A stretch of DNA of 64,000 nt from Pyrus communis (taxonomy: Eukaryota > Streptophyta > Magnoliopsida > Rosales > Rosaceae). The position numbers were made by a program, and so were the translations under genes. This document shows positions 13,248 to 25,509 of this stretch, piece after piece; within the stretch, counting starts at the first letter, position 1, and every line of letters begins with the position of its first letter. The notes below the pieces were generated by a model. The model made no database searches. It saw nothing but the letters and a program-made list of their open reading frames with translations, and had not been told where the DNA came from. Where the stretch lies: contig NC_084804.1 of NCBI RefSeq assembly GCF_963583255.1, forward strand, positions 31,598,953-31,662,952. Direction: 5' to 3'.

Positions 13248-13255
13248 CCATAAGA

Positions 13256-16200
13256 TTATGATGTCCACAAGAAGTGCATAGCATCCAATTGATTCAACTT
13301 TGTGGATTTGAGGGATAATTTGTAAAGCTCCCTCAGTTTGCCAGTATCCACACACCTGTTGAATGCTGAAGCTGGCTGAGAAACCGAAGATTTGCTTGCG
13401 CGTGAGGAAAGCGCCATACCCAGCATCTTCTTCAAAAGCATCTGCAACTGATTCCAAAACTTGGCATGTACCTCGAGGTGGTTGGTTTTCGAAGAGTCCA
13501 AGTCTGTTTCCGACACATACCGTCCTTCAAGCAAGCAAGACACAGCTGATTCCAACATCTGGAACACAAGAAACATTTCAGCTCTTCGAGTATTTTAATA
13601 ACAGAGACAGTAACAGGAAGACGAGAATATATAAACTATGAGTATAACTATCTCAATAAAATCATACAAAGTCGTAATATGATGAACTCTCCAAATAAAA
13701 AATAGCATAACGTTCAATATGTAGTCAGTATAGTCAGTGTACTTAGCCAGACTAACTATGCAACGTAACTATGACATGTATTTATTTAATGATTCAACCC
13801 CAAGAAAAGATGCAAACCAATATACGTTAATTAATTGCAGTATAACTAATTAAAATGTATAGATGGACTCTACATTGTCACTGCTTGATGTGAAGACTAA
13901 GGAAGACAGATGCAGCAGTAAAGATAGACAAGAAAAAAGAGGAGTTTGATCAACTTCCGCTAGTCTGAGTACATCATGTCCAATTTTCTTATGGGAGCCA
14001 GTCCGAGAATCAAGATCAAATCCCTTGATCAGATCCTAATCAAATCGCACTCCTAACCAACTTAATGTCATGATCCATGATGATAAACGGTACACGTCAG
14101 AGAGTCATTAAGATTAATAAAAAATGTGTCAGCCAGGAATATAAAGGGATAAGATCAAATAAGCTGAAGTTATAAGAGACATAATCTGTTCATGGCTAGT
14201 TGTATAGCATTCCCCCTCTTTGCAAAGATCATAAGAGTTCACCAAAAACGAACAAATTCAAGAATAAAATTTCTTTTTATGGAACAAACAAAGGCAAAGG
14301 AAGAGGGAAAGGGAGTCGGAAATCTAGAACAACACCAATGGGAAACAAAAAGCAACCAAAATGGCCAAGACACCATGATTTCCAAGCCTATAAAAAGGCA
14401 ACATGAAGGAATGCAGATCGATGAACTAGGATTCAATTCCCCTTAAAATTCCTAAATTAGCATAAAATCTCAATTTGCAAAGAAAAAGAGCAAAAGAGCA
14501 TTATGCCTTCATCAAATAATTACCAAATCTAATTTTTCTCATCTAAAATACTTAATTATATTTTGATTTCGCACACAGCTAAATGTGGTGCAATTCATGC
14601 ATGCACGTGTATAAGCATTATTTGAAATTCAAAGCATTATGTATAAAGCAAGTTCAAGAACTTACTGCATTTGAGTGTAAACGGCTTGAAAGGCTCAGTG
14701 AAAGAGCTGCTCTCTCTATAAGAATAGTTAGGTACATGGTAGGATGCGTTTTTGGGCGATAAAAATCCATGGCCTTTTGCATGTTCCTCTCCACCAAGGA
14801 TGCATATTGCTTGACCCGTTGGATAATTGTGTTTTCACCTTTGGATAAGTTGTTTTTCTTATGATCTGGCTCTAAGAATTTCAAACAACAATCCCTTTGG
14901 TAGCAAGCCAACTGAAAGTAGGAATATGCAGCCTCCTGTTTCCGCAATTCACCTAATGATTCATAAACAGACAGTGCCTCCCTAATGGCATCATTAGCTG
15001 AAATCTCATGCTTTCGTAATTGTTTTCTTGATTTTCTGCCACTAGGACTAGTGAAACCAACATGCACATCTACCATCACTCCAGTTTCATAGACATCAAC
15101 AGTTGTATCTTCTCTTGCCAAGAGCATTCCAAGCCTCAGATACGTATGAGCAAACTGTGTATATACCTCAGTCCTCAATTTGTTTAATTCAGAGCCAACC
15201 TCTTCAACAACAGCATTGAGTTCTACTTTTGCTGCCCCATAATACTTAAGGGACTCACTATATTCCAACTTTGCAGTCTCCAGTGCATGGTTGTATGCGT
15301 TATGAAAGATTGGATGCCCCTTGAGACTATCAATCTTTGATACCATCTCTTCTGCCAATGCCCGTCTTCCATGCCCCAAGTTACAGTTTATCAATATGAT
15401 ATTGGTATGATCAGAGACTTCTCTAAATGCTTTTATAGCATCTACAAGAGCAAATTCAGCTTTTTTTAGTTCTTTCCTTTCAAGCCTGTTTCGATCCAGT
15501 TCATTGCATACCCACTCTTTCTTTTTCATTATAGATTGTAGTTCTGCAGAACTGGATGGAAGACCACCTAATGCCTTTGAAGCTTCTTCATAACAGCATA
15601 GGGCATCTGAAAGTTTGTTTTCAGCATCTGCAACTGCAGGACCACCAAGGTACTTGAATATGCCTCCATTTTTCACTTTCATTGTTTCTCTCAGAGAACC
15701 ATTAGATTGGGAGGCCAGTATTGGCCCCATGTCATCCACTCCTAAATTGCCAGATTCCATGTGTTTCACTACAAGCTGATCTGTATTCGAAGATTGTACT
15801 ATGGTTTCGCCATTTCTCTTTTGGTGTAGATATCCGCGATCAGAAACTTTTCCACTCTCCATTTTTAAACAAAGATTATCATCTTCTGGGTCTCTTAAAA
15901 GGGGGAAGGCATTGCTCTTAGCATATGGTCTTTTACTGTATTTCCTGCCAGAACTTACTGAGCCCATATCACCACTACTACTACTTGCACTGCTACCACT
16001 GCTTGCCCTATCACTCTGGCAGCTACAATTTACTAGAGAACATGAACTGCAGCTTTGTGTATACTGCCCCAACTTCTTCTTGAGCCTTTTAACTTCTTTG
16101 ACAACCTCAGATGATACTTTCAACTCTCTAATAGAATATTTTCTCTCCGCTGGTGGAGAGATTGTACTATCCTTAGCCAAATGGAATTCAACATAAACAT

Positions 16201-19200
16201 CTCCAACCAGTGTCCATGCCTTGGCCCAGAAGAGGTAGATGGATGAGAACTGCTCGAAAGAAAGACAACCATGGGTGGAGCTGGAGCTCAGATCTTCCTG
16301 ACCACTATTAGATGATGTAGTCCTTTTATTTGTATAATCGAATTTTATCGGTGATGAAAAGAAACTATTCATGGACGAAATGAATTTTGTGTCTTCCAGA
16401 TGCTGAGGCATTGATCCATATACAGAACAGGCCAATTCTACAACCTTCAATGCTTGATGCAACTGACCATCCTCCTTATAAGCTTGCCCAAGTGCCATAT
16501 ACGACTCTCCAAGCAAAAAAACAAGTTTCCACACCTTGTGGTCCAATGTTGATGTCGGAAGCCATTCTCTAATGTCACACACTTCGATACAGTCAGCATC
16601 ACCACATGCACAAATAGAAAGATTAACAGATGAAGGTGGCCTATCATGGGTTTCACTCTCCTGGTCCATCAACTTGGATTCAATAGTTTGCAGTTGGCGC
16701 ATCCATCTGAGAGATTTAATAGCTTGAGAAACATGATGTATTGCAGCGAGCTTAGAAGAGATTGGTTCAGCAACAGTTTGAACTACATGTCCGTTTGTTG
16801 CAGGCAATTTGCAAACTGCAGAGCTTTCAATACCAGAGGAATTTGGTACAGCTTCTGTCAAATCTCCGGAGTCCATGCTAACTTCTGTTATCAATTTTCT
16901 TGGAGAATATGCATTTGCTTCTAAAGTCATCTTTACTGAAGCTTCAGTTACTAAATCTTCAACATTTTGACCATCATCATACAATTTCTCCTCTCCCACC
17001 AGGCGGGATTGTTCATGGACTGTCAATTCAGAAATGCTAGTTAGAAAGTCCAAAGAATCTTCTTCAGCATCAGTAACGGTAAGTTCGCATTCTACAGGCA
17101 GATCATCAGATGCTAATTCCAGCTCTTCATTGTGGTTCAAAATAAGCCTCGCAAATTGTTCATGTGCAGATGCACGCACAACCTATTCAGCAGTATATCA
17201 ATTACGGTTATCATTTCATTTCTGAGACTTAATTGATTTTGACAAACATCCTGAACTGGTAACCAAACAAATGAAAAGAAAACAAAAAACATTAGTTCAT
17301 AACACAGTACCAGATGATCTGGCGCATCTAGGAATTCTAAACATTTTTGAACCTTGCACACTTTGCCATATTATTTGGAGCCTGCAGGTATTCCAAATGG
17401 ATTAGTAATAACTAAAAAGGGAACAAAGGAAGGTACAGAATAAAGTAGTCAAAATTCTTCCATACCACTGATAGTGAAAGCCTGTGAGCACTTCGATACA
17501 AGAGAGTCCCCAATGAACACAGAAAATCACTTCTTCCTCGATGCAATAAAGAAGGAAGGGAGCTTGAGCTATCATCACAATCATTAGAAGAACAGTTCTT
17601 GGGAATAACAGAAAGATCGAAGAGTTGAATGACATCTTCCCCAGCATTTTTATACAGCTGAAATTTTGAAGATATAATGAATATTATTATGGGAATTGCA
17701 AAAATAAAACTGCAAAAAGAAAAGGCAAATGGAAAATTAGTTTAACATAAAATTAAATCACATCAGTACCCAATAAGCTCCAGGATCTTGCTTGCAGTTT
17801 TCTTGAAGGAACCTCAAAACAGAAAGGCCGTTTTGCTGCACCACATCAGGATGAAAAGCAGGAGCGCCTTCCTCAGAGATCCCTTTTAGTAGAAATATAT
17901 CATCTGTTTTCAAAAGCTCGTATCCCTGCACTACACCGTTTTCATGATAACAAATGGCCATCTCAGGCACACTTGCCATGACATTGTCAAGCCAGGCTTC
18001 AAGCCAAGTTAATGGTGTAACCTGCCAATAAGATTAATAAAAAGGAAAAAACACACAAACAAACAAAACGAGGAAAACAGTTATTATGCAAACAAAAAAA
18101 AATGGAGGGAAAAGAACAGGACAAAAATTTTGGTACACCACTTCAACCTGTCGTGACACATCCCAGAGATGCAAGCTAACAGCAACATATTTTTCATTAC
18201 TGAACAGAAGCAAGTCACTTCCTATGAGCATGCGGAAATTGTGAAATTGCCAAAACAAAACCCTTAGAAACCCATCGTTACCAGCTCTTCTATGTTTTTC
18301 AGACTCTTGTATTGAGCTTCTGGACTTCTCGCCAACTTGTGAAGCCTTTTTTACAGGATTGCGCTCCTTATTTTTATTATCCTTCTTATTTGCCAAAAAG
18401 AAATCATCGCTCTTAACCTGTGCGTAGTCTGAACGATCTGATTTTCCACCCAGAGCAACATCATCATGCTGTCCCACAAAGTGAGTATTTGCCCCAGGAA
18501 GAACAGAGGAGTTTGATTGCTCTTGTGATGGGACATGATGAGTTGGCGGGCAATCACAAGCTTCCATCTGAACAGAATGCATAGCAAAATTCAAAAACAA
18601 AGACTGATCTGCACCTTTTGATTGACTTTTACGTCTTCTTATTAACTTTTCCCCCTCTTCAATGTCAGGCCTACACTTGAGAAAAGGATCAGATAAGATT
18701 TTCTTTTCTTCCTAAATTTTATAAAATACAGGTTAAATAGAATATCAATTAGCAGGCTATACACACCCAGTATTGAGAACAAGCGTCTGTCCGACACGCT
18801 GAACTGCAATTGATAGTCGAGCCTTGGAATACGGAATTTTGAAGATCGGCTTCAGAATGTCAGCTGGAGCAATGACATCGATCTCATCCCCATAGTCAAC
18901 CAATCCAGACACTGCAAAGGCCTCGCATTTTCAAGTGAGATTTGATGTAACAGTGCCACCATCCCAAGCTATATCTGTCAACTCAAATGATACCATATCC
19001 ATACCATGTTTGTTACAGTTTCGAAATCAGAAGCCAAAAATAATTCTAAATGTATCAAGCTAAAAAACCCTCGAATTATTTCAAAATTACTACCATCCAC
19101 ATACCCTATATAAAATTCTAATATCAAAAACTAAAAAGGGGAAATATTATTAAACTAAAACTGAAAGAGAAGTGAGCATACCTCCGGCGGCCTTGGAGTG

Positions 19201-19560
19201 CACGGCAGCAATGGGAAGAACTTTGTCCGGTGAAAAGAGCGGCGGGCTCTTGAGGTCGGTCTCTGTCGGAAGCATTCGATACCGCGGAGCACTCACTCTG
19301 AAAATTCACAAACAAAATCAATGCAAACTGAAACAACTGTAGAGAGACAGAGATAGAGGGAGGGAGAGGCGTACGGACGTTTGGTGGGAGGGAATGAGAG
19401 CGGAATCGAAAGAGTGGAAGGCTTTGTCGGTGGGAACAGGGATGGAGCCGCAGAGGAAGCCGACGGGGTTCGGCCTTTCGATTTCTAACTTGCCGATGCA
19501 CTGAAGCTCTCGAGAGCCATCGGAACTCGACGGTGCCGATGAGGCCCCTGATTTCTCCAT
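13256..19560 (-). CDS. EDRF1-like (erythroid differentiation-related factor 1 homologue) protein
   Basis: Nine exons are inferred in minus order: 19560-19379, 19297-19182, 18911-18767, 18670-18148, 18021-17770, 17657-17466, 17381-17311, 17182-14666 and 13558-13256. They total about 1,430 residues, the size I expect for plant EDRF1 homologues. The conserved N-terminal block includes FHSFDSALIPSHQT then VSAPRYRMLPTETDL. Later blocks include FLRVLFWQFHNFRMLIGSDL, HLWDVSRQ/VTPLTWLEAWLD and DPGAYW. The long eighth exon is helical and TPR-like, with a Ser-rich linker. Human EDRF1 is linked to globin-gene regulation; the plant role is unknown to me. Exon 1 uses a weak donor (AAAC|GTCCGT). Exon 7 is 71 nt, not a multiple of three, and with the expected acceptor the frame hits TAG (see findings). 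This could be a real frameshift, a sequence error, or use of an acceptor 29 nt further on. Confidence 0.8.
17311..17381 (-). other. EDRF1-like exon 7 with apparent frameshift
   Basis: From acceptor CTGCAG|GCTCCA the frame reads APNNMAKCARFKNV then TAG. The neighbouring frame continues VQKCLEFLDAPDHL and joins in phase to the next exon (VVRASAHEQF). Both halves look conserved, so one base, or four, is missing near the GGTTCAAAAATG junction. An AG 29 nt downstream (GTGCAAG|GTTCAA) would give a 42-nt exon in frame. Confidence 0.7.
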
Positions 19561-19825
19561 TGCTGTTCAGTTTGCTAAGCTAGGGTTTCAATTCAATCTA
19601 AATTTTGGATTTGCCTTCCTTCTCAAAATTTGGTAGACTCTCTGTTAATAAGGTTGCTTCTCTTTCTTCTGGAAACTTCACTCAGATCAACTGCAACTCC
19701 TGATGGACGCGAGAGCTATTCGACTATTGCGCAAAAAAATTATTATTGCTCCAATTTTTTTATATTTAAAAATAAAAATACATTTATGTGATCCAATATG
19801 CTAGTGAATATAATGTTGAGTTTCT
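19561..19825. promoter_or_regulatory. 5' flank of the EDRF1-like gene
   Basis: Region upstream of the ATG at 19560 (minus strand), containing the 5' UTR and probable promoter. No TATA element could be assigned with confidence. Confidence 0.3.
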
Positions 19826-19978
19826 AAGCCACTTAGTATTCCACTTCAGTTGTAAGTGAGAGGTTTTAGGTTCGATTCTCGACAAAGACGAATTTGAACC
19901 AAATTATTACTAGCTCATTATTGTGAGGCTAAACCCAATCATCTTCCACTTGGTTGCAGATAATATTGTTTGTTCAAA
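19826..19978 (+). repeat. tRNA-derived SINE-like copy 2
   Basis: Second copy of the element at 8821, sharing AAGCCACTTAGTATT, TAAGTGAGAGGT and the B-box-like GGTTCGATTC (from 19869), and ending at an AT-rich tail. It lies just upstream of the EDRF1-like gene. Confidence 0.5.
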
Positions 19979-20027
19979 CAAATAAAAATAAATAAAAAAA
20001 CATTTACATACAAAGAGATACTAAAGA

Positions 20028-20340
20028 TCATTTACCTATCATGGTGGGTGTTATTTGTTGGGAGATATGGAAGGAAAGGTGTAATGCTTTTTTCAAGGAC
20101 TCTGATGTAATAGCAAAGCTAAGGAGAATCTCCCTCTCTATTGCGGAGATGCTTGAACATCGGTACTGAGTGACGAGGGCTCCTGCCGCCACTACAAGAA
20201 ATGCGATTTGTACCCCTCCTACACCCTCTTTTGTTAAAATAAATGTAGATGACGCATGGAAATCATCGTCCAATCGAATGTTCTCATATCATATGTCGAG
20301 GAAACTGAAGCAGAGGCTGCACTTGCAAAACGTCACATGA
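20028..20340 (+). pseudogene. decayed LINE reverse-transcriptase-polyprotein 3' fragment
   Basis: The plus strand reads VICWEIWKERCNAFF, typical of the region after the zf-RVT domain in plant LINE polyproteins. A stop follows. The same strand then reads SFVKINVDDAW, typical of the start of the LINE-associated RNase H domain, and stops at about 20340. Stops and the missing N-terminal regions mark a dead fragment. Confidence 0.6.
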
Positions 20341-21755
20341 GGGAGCTTGATGTGTAACGTTGCTTTGCTCTATTGTTCATTTCTTTTGCCATATCAGCAG
20401 TTTTAATGAGAATCTCGCTAGACCAAGAAAACGCTTGTGCAGCTAACTTCAACGTTTACACCTATCTAAACATAAGACGGCCTCATTGTCCACACAATGC
20501 ATATATTAATGAATGAACCCGTGTCAACAATCAGTGCATTGAGTGAGGATATTCTTCGAGATGTCCATAAACTGCGAACTTTGGCAGTATCCGACACTTG
20601 GGACGAAGCCTAGAAAAGGGGGGTGAAGGAGAGAAATGTTGAAGGTAAACATTATACAGGCAAGGCAAACAAAATGAAGATTTAATCTCAGACAATAAGA
20701 CACAAGACCACAACTCAATCAACGACTAAGATTACTTCAACTCATCAGACTCTAACGTTTTGTGGATTCAATCATTTACTCTCTCATTTATAATCTGAGA
20801 AACTCTATCATCCAGCTATAAGTATTACCTAATAACAAACACAGATATATCCTGTTTTCTTATTTTCGCTCGGCCTAGACTTGAAGTTGCATTGCTGATG
20901 AGGACTAGCTAGTTTGTGGACGACATGAAAATTTTTACAGCCATTTATGCAGCTAGCACATTAGGTTATGAGGACTTCAAATGCAAGAAACAAACACGCA
21001 TACAGACACATTCACTTTAAAATCAAAATGCTCATCTTTTTACATCTGGTTTGAGAACCCAGCTGGTTTATGGATTTTTTAAGAAACGGATTTTCAGATT
21101 CTTCTTCTGCACTAAAATATCTCCGTCTCATGTCGAATATCTCAAACCACAAGGTTAATCAGCAGAGCAGGTAATGTAAAAATAAAAGAGCACAAAGCAG
21201 CAAGTGAAAACAAACCAGAGAAGCAGACACAACAGAATCCCATTGCATGTTGTTTCTTCCATTGGAAGAGGACAGATATATCTCAGGTGTTCAAAGTAGA
21301 GGTACACTGGAATAAAAAAACTAACCGGCAATCATCAGAAAAGCACCAATGTCGACGTCTTCATTTTCCTTCTTTTTCTTGCTCTCTAGTTATTTATATC
21401 AATATATACCACATTCTTTCCACCCATAACTTTCGAATTTCCATGTTGATACAAAGCAAGAAATTAAAATCTTGCATGCTTGGAATCATGACTTTTCTTA
21501 ACCAAATTAAATTTCTGCATCCAAACCCGATGTAAGTATTGAATATAGATTAATTTATTTCAAATTAAATTACACATAAATCATACATCATTATATCTTT
21601 CCTCAGCAGTAAATTAGAAGTTACACATAAATCTAAATACTCCATCTGAACAAAAAATCTTACCACGGTATGAAATATATTATCATGCAGCAAAACTTGT
21701 GTAATGTCCATCAGATGCCAGACATTGGAGCACTAGTGACTTTAATGAAATCCAA
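20341..21755. other. intergenic between LINE fragment and PPR gene
   Basis: Contains the 3' flank of the PPR gene. Small overlapping frames show no family resemblance. No repeat structure was recognised. Confidence 0.4.
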
Positions 21756-24443
21756 TTAAAGGAGTAGATTTGTGCGCCTTGTTGGATAAAACCCTTTCCG
21801 GTACATCACTTCTACCCATCTCTTTGCCTCAGATGTCCTCCCATGTTTAAGAAAACCTTGTACTATGGCGTCATAAGTCCAACGATTAGGCTCGTAACCT
21901 TTCTGGCACATCTTATCGAACAAAGCACAAGCATGCTCCATGTTGCTCTGGCTTAGTCTTCTAATCAACATATTGTGTGTGAACACATCTAGCGGAAAGC
22001 ACTTTTCAATTACTTCTTCCAAATTCCCAATATCTTGGCTCACCTGAATACGACCAGAAAATGCACCAATGAGCAGACCAAGCATTGAACAACCAGACAT
22101 CTCATTCTGCTCCTCTCTCAGCCGTACCCAAGAATTGTAGAGCTCTGGAGTTTTCAGAGAATGCAACAGAAGTATGTTACCGGTAAAGGATGTAATATGG
22201 CGGCCAACTTTCTCCAAGTCATTAATGAGATTTACTGCCATATCAAATTCTTTATTCCAGCACAGCAACTGTATCAGAAACTCGTAACAGTCATCACTTG
22301 GAACCACTCCCTTCTCTTTCATTTCCATCAAGAAGTTAACTGCAATTTCTGCCTTTTGGGCTTTGCATAGACCAACGATCAGGGCGCTGTATAACCTTCT
22401 CCCCAACACCTTTCTTCTCTCGTGCAGATCATTGAAGAAGTTCAAAGCATCCGAAATCCGTTCACCCTTCAAATAACTCTGCAACATAATAACATCAGAT
22501 CTCAAATTGGGCTGAATTCCACTCCGCTGCATCATCTCATATACTTGTCTAGCCAGATCGGGCCTTTTGGCATACCCAGCTCCGTAGATGAAAAAGTTGT
22601 ATACATCACAGCTGGGTTCCCTACAAGACAACTGCATCTCCAACAAATTAAAAAATTGCTCATCTGGATTTTCCATATCACATAGACAACAAATTACATC
22701 TTTGAACAGCTTGCGAGTCGGTAAGTGACCCTTTTCTTGCATTTCAATCAGAAGTCTGGCAGCAATATCCCCCTTGCTCAACCCGTTAAAACCATTTATC
22801 AAGCTAAAGTATGTACTCTTTGTAGAACCCTTGTTAATTCTATTGAGTTCCCCATGTATCAAATACGCGTCTTCTACCCTCTTAGTTCTGCAAAGAGTTG
22901 TAATGAACTTATCATATGTGGAGTTACTTGGCATAAAGTTCCGCTCTAGGGCGAAGGTAACCAACTCTTTCATCTTCTCGAGCTTTCCCTCTCGGCACAA
23001 TGAGTCTGCCAGAATAGAAAACGTTTTCCTTCCTGTAAAATAACCTTGTTCCACAGAATGCTTCATAACTCGATACGCTTCGTCAATGCTACCTTCCCCA
23101 CAGAAAACATTGATCAAATAGTTGTAAACCATACTATTAGGCGTGAGCCGAAACTCGGATCTCGAATTATATAACTCAAGTGCGACATCCACCATCCCCG
23201 CTTTGCAAAAGAAGCACAAGGCAGCATTCATGGTGACCTTATCAGGGGATATCTTATTCTCCTTCATCTCCATCAGCAAATCACAAACCTCCTCGAGGTG
23301 ATCCTCTTTCAGAAGGCTACATATCAAAGTATTGTACCTAAAAGCATCGGGCACATATCCTTCCAACGACTTTCTTTTCTGAAAAAACTCCAATGCTCCA
23401 TCCAACCTCCCAGCCTGAACAAGATCGCGTATCCACACACCATAAGCACTCTCCATGAGAGCCACCCCCAAGTCCCGAAACTCATCGACTAATTCACCAG
23501 CCTGCTGGAACTTCTTATGCTTACAAAGGGCGTCCACAAGGACACTGACTGCATGCCCGGTGACGGGCTTGCCGTCAGACACCAATTGGCGCAAATAGGC
23601 TTCAGCTTGATCGAGCAACTTCTGCTTACACAACCACTTGAGCATGATGGAATGGGTGATTTCGTTCTCAAAACCCCTCAAAGAAATCTGCTTGGCAATG
23701 ACCTGAACGGCATCAAAGCAACTCTCCTCCACCAAAGCATTCAAAAGGACATGGTAGGCAAAGGAATCGAGGTCCAGACCATGGAAGCGCATTTTACCAA
23801 ACAGTTGGAGAGCAATGTCGGGCTTGCCGGCGACAGCGTAGCCCATGACCAGCGTGTCGTGAAATCGGACGGTGTGGGCGTACCTCTGCTTGCTGTAGGT
23901 GGAGAGGACGTCGAGCATAAGGGACATGAGCTTGGCCTTGGAAAGGATCTTGAAGATGGCGTTGAAGGTGGCGCGGGTGTGGTGGAAGCCGGGCTGGCGG
24001 CCGGCCCAGTCGAAGAACTTGAGGCAGGAGAGGACGTCATGGTCGTTGCTGCCGTAGCGTAGGACCTCGAGGACGAAGGACTCCGAGAGGCGGACGCTGA
24101 GATGGGAGAGGGCCAAGACGTCGTCGTCGGTGGAGGATTTGAGGATGAGGAAGATGTGGTCGAATAAGGCGTCGTTGCGGGTGTTGAACCATTCTTTGAA
24201 AGAGAGGACCACGTCCCTTGCCGGAGTCAAGCGAGCTGAGGTTGAAAAAGGAGCGGGGGTAGGGGGAGCGTTGGGGCCGAAACTGAAGGAACAACAACCG
24301 CTAATGCTGCTGGTTCTGGTGGCAGCAGCGGCGGCGGTAGTGGTGAGAAGAAAAGTGGCATCGAGGATGGCGGTGGAGGAGCAACAGAGGGAGCAGTTGG
24401 TATTGGCCTTGGATTTGGCTAGATTTCTGAGTGAAATAAGCAT
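21756..24443 (-). CDS. pentatricopeptide repeat (PPR) protein, At1g71210-like
   Basis: An intronless 895-residue frame. The first 30-60 residues are rich in Ser, Thr, Ala and Arg with few acids, as in a mitochondrial targeting peptide. The body is a chain of P-type 35-residue PPR motifs, for example ATFNAIFKILSKAKLMSLML, MNAALCFFCKAGMVDVALEL and YNYLINVFCGEGSIDEAYRV. It has no E or DYW editing extension. The blocks DVVLSFKEWF and VLSCLKFFDWAGRQPGFHHT recall Arabidopsis At1g71210 as I remember it. PPR proteins bind organellar RNA one base per repeat and act in processing, stability or translation; the target here cannot be read from the sequence. Several antisense frames inside (for example 23517-24062) are shadows. 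The start is the first in-frame ATG before the presequence. Confidence 0.92.
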   Translation of the reverse strand: MLISLRNLAKSKANTNCSLCCSSTAILDATFLLTTTAAAAATRTSSISGCCSFSFGPNAPPTPAPFSTSARLTPARDVVLSFKEWFNTRNDALFDHIFLILKSSTDDDVLALSHLSVRLSESFVLEVLRYGSNDHDVLSCLKFFDWAGRQPGFHHTRATFNAIFKILSKAKLMSLMLDVLSTYSKQRYAHTVRFHDTLVMGYAVAGKPDIALQLFGKMRFHGLDLDSFAYHVLLNALVEESCFDAVQVIAKQISLRGFENEITHSIMLKWLCKQKLLDQAEAYLRQLVSDGKPVTGHAVSVLVDALCKHKKFQQAGELVDEFRDLGVALMESAYGVWIRDLVQAGRLDGALEFFQKRKSLEGYVPDAFRYNTLICSLLKEDHLEEVCDLLMEMKENKISPDKVTMNAALCFFCKAGMVDVALELYNSRSEFRLTPNSMVYNYLINVFCGEGSIDEAYRVMKHSVEQGYFTGRKTFSILADSLCREGKLEKMKELVTFALERNFMPSNSTYDKFITTLCRTKRVEDAYLIHGELNRINKGSTKSTYFSLINGFNGLSKGDIAARLLIEMQEKGHLPTRKLFKDVICCLCDMENPDEQFFNLLEMQLSCREPSCDVYNFFIYGAGYAKRPDLARQVYEMMQRSGIQPNLRSDVIMLQSYLKGERISDALNFFNDLHERRKVLGRRLYSALIVGLCKAQKAEIAVNFLMEMKEKGVVPSDDCYEFLIQLLCWNKEFDMAVNLINDLEKVGRHITSFTGNILLLHSLKTPELYNSWVRLREEQNEMSGCSMLGLLIGAFSGRIQVSQDIGNLEEVIEKCFPLDVFTHNMLIRRLSQSNMEHACALFDKMCQKGYEPNRWTYDAIVQGFLKHGRTSEAKRWVEVMYRKGFYPTRRTNLLL

Positions 24444-25509
24444 AATTACGACCGTATTATTAATTTAATTGGAAGAGTAGGAGGAGGAGGATTCAGGGTA
24501 GTGAGTGAGGGTTCAGCCACATTTGCGAAACCTCGTCGATATTGTCGATAGCGTAGCTCCTGCCGCCTCCGCCGCCGCCGAACCCCAGCGCAGGCACAAT
24601 TGGTTTCCCTCTTCCGTTTGCCAGTTTGCCTCCTGGTTAAAAAAGGACAGGGTTTATAAGCATTGGAAATTACCAAGATGCCACTTGAGGATTTGATGAG
24701 CGGAGGAAGCTAGCATAGCAAAAATGTCAACGGTTAATGTTTCAAAAGAAAGGGAATTCCAGCAGTGACGGCGTCGTATTGAGCCTGAAGCAAGCACGAA
24801 AGTAGACATGCGCAATGCAGAATGCAGATCCACGGAGGGCCTGCTCCGAGTACTCCTAGTTAGTTTTGCTAGACATACACTAGTTTCAATCATAACCGTT
24901 AAACGTTGCAAGATAGACATCCGATGGTTCAGACTAGATTATGCCAATTATTATTTTATAAGACACTTTCTTTCTTTGGAGAATAACTTTATAAGTAGAC
25001 AAGTTCCGATCGCTAAAATATATTGTACGCTAAACTTTTTGTCTTCACTATTTCATCCAAGAGAGTGCTCCCAGAGTAATGTAAGACAACCTCAGCATTT
25101 CGGTGCTACCTTATACACGGGTCAATCCCACGAGCTATCCATTCGCTTCATCTGTCCTTAGGAACATGGATTTGAATTTCCCTCTAGTACATCCTTTCTA
25201 CTACAGGTTCGCTACTCGATTCATTTGCTTTCCACTTTCAAGGAAGAGTAAAACATTCGTGTCAAATAATTTCTGGAAATACATACAACAATACAATCAT
25301 TTGTCACCACAAATGCACTTGTTCTTCACCCACACACCCATAAAACTAACTTACTGAAAGGGAATAGTTACCGCCAATCCCAAATAGTAATCCGCACTCC
25401 TCCAAAAACAATTTCTCCTTATTTTCGCACCATGAGTGCTAGATAACTTTTTTGAGTTCTTGTAACAACTCTCTGTTAAAATTATAAAATTCAAAAAGCA
25501 TATGCACAC
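24444..25509. other. 5' flank of the PPR gene and intergenic
   Basis: A GCCGCC-rich stretch at about 24560-24590 is likely the PPR 5' UTR. No gene is supported to the right. The frame at 24808-25161 has no recognisable motif. Confidence 0.4.

Noticed and set aside
23517..24062. 181-codon plus-strand frame inside the PPR gene
   Set aside because: Antisense shadow of the PPR coding sequence; Gly/Val-rich because of codon bias on the other strand.
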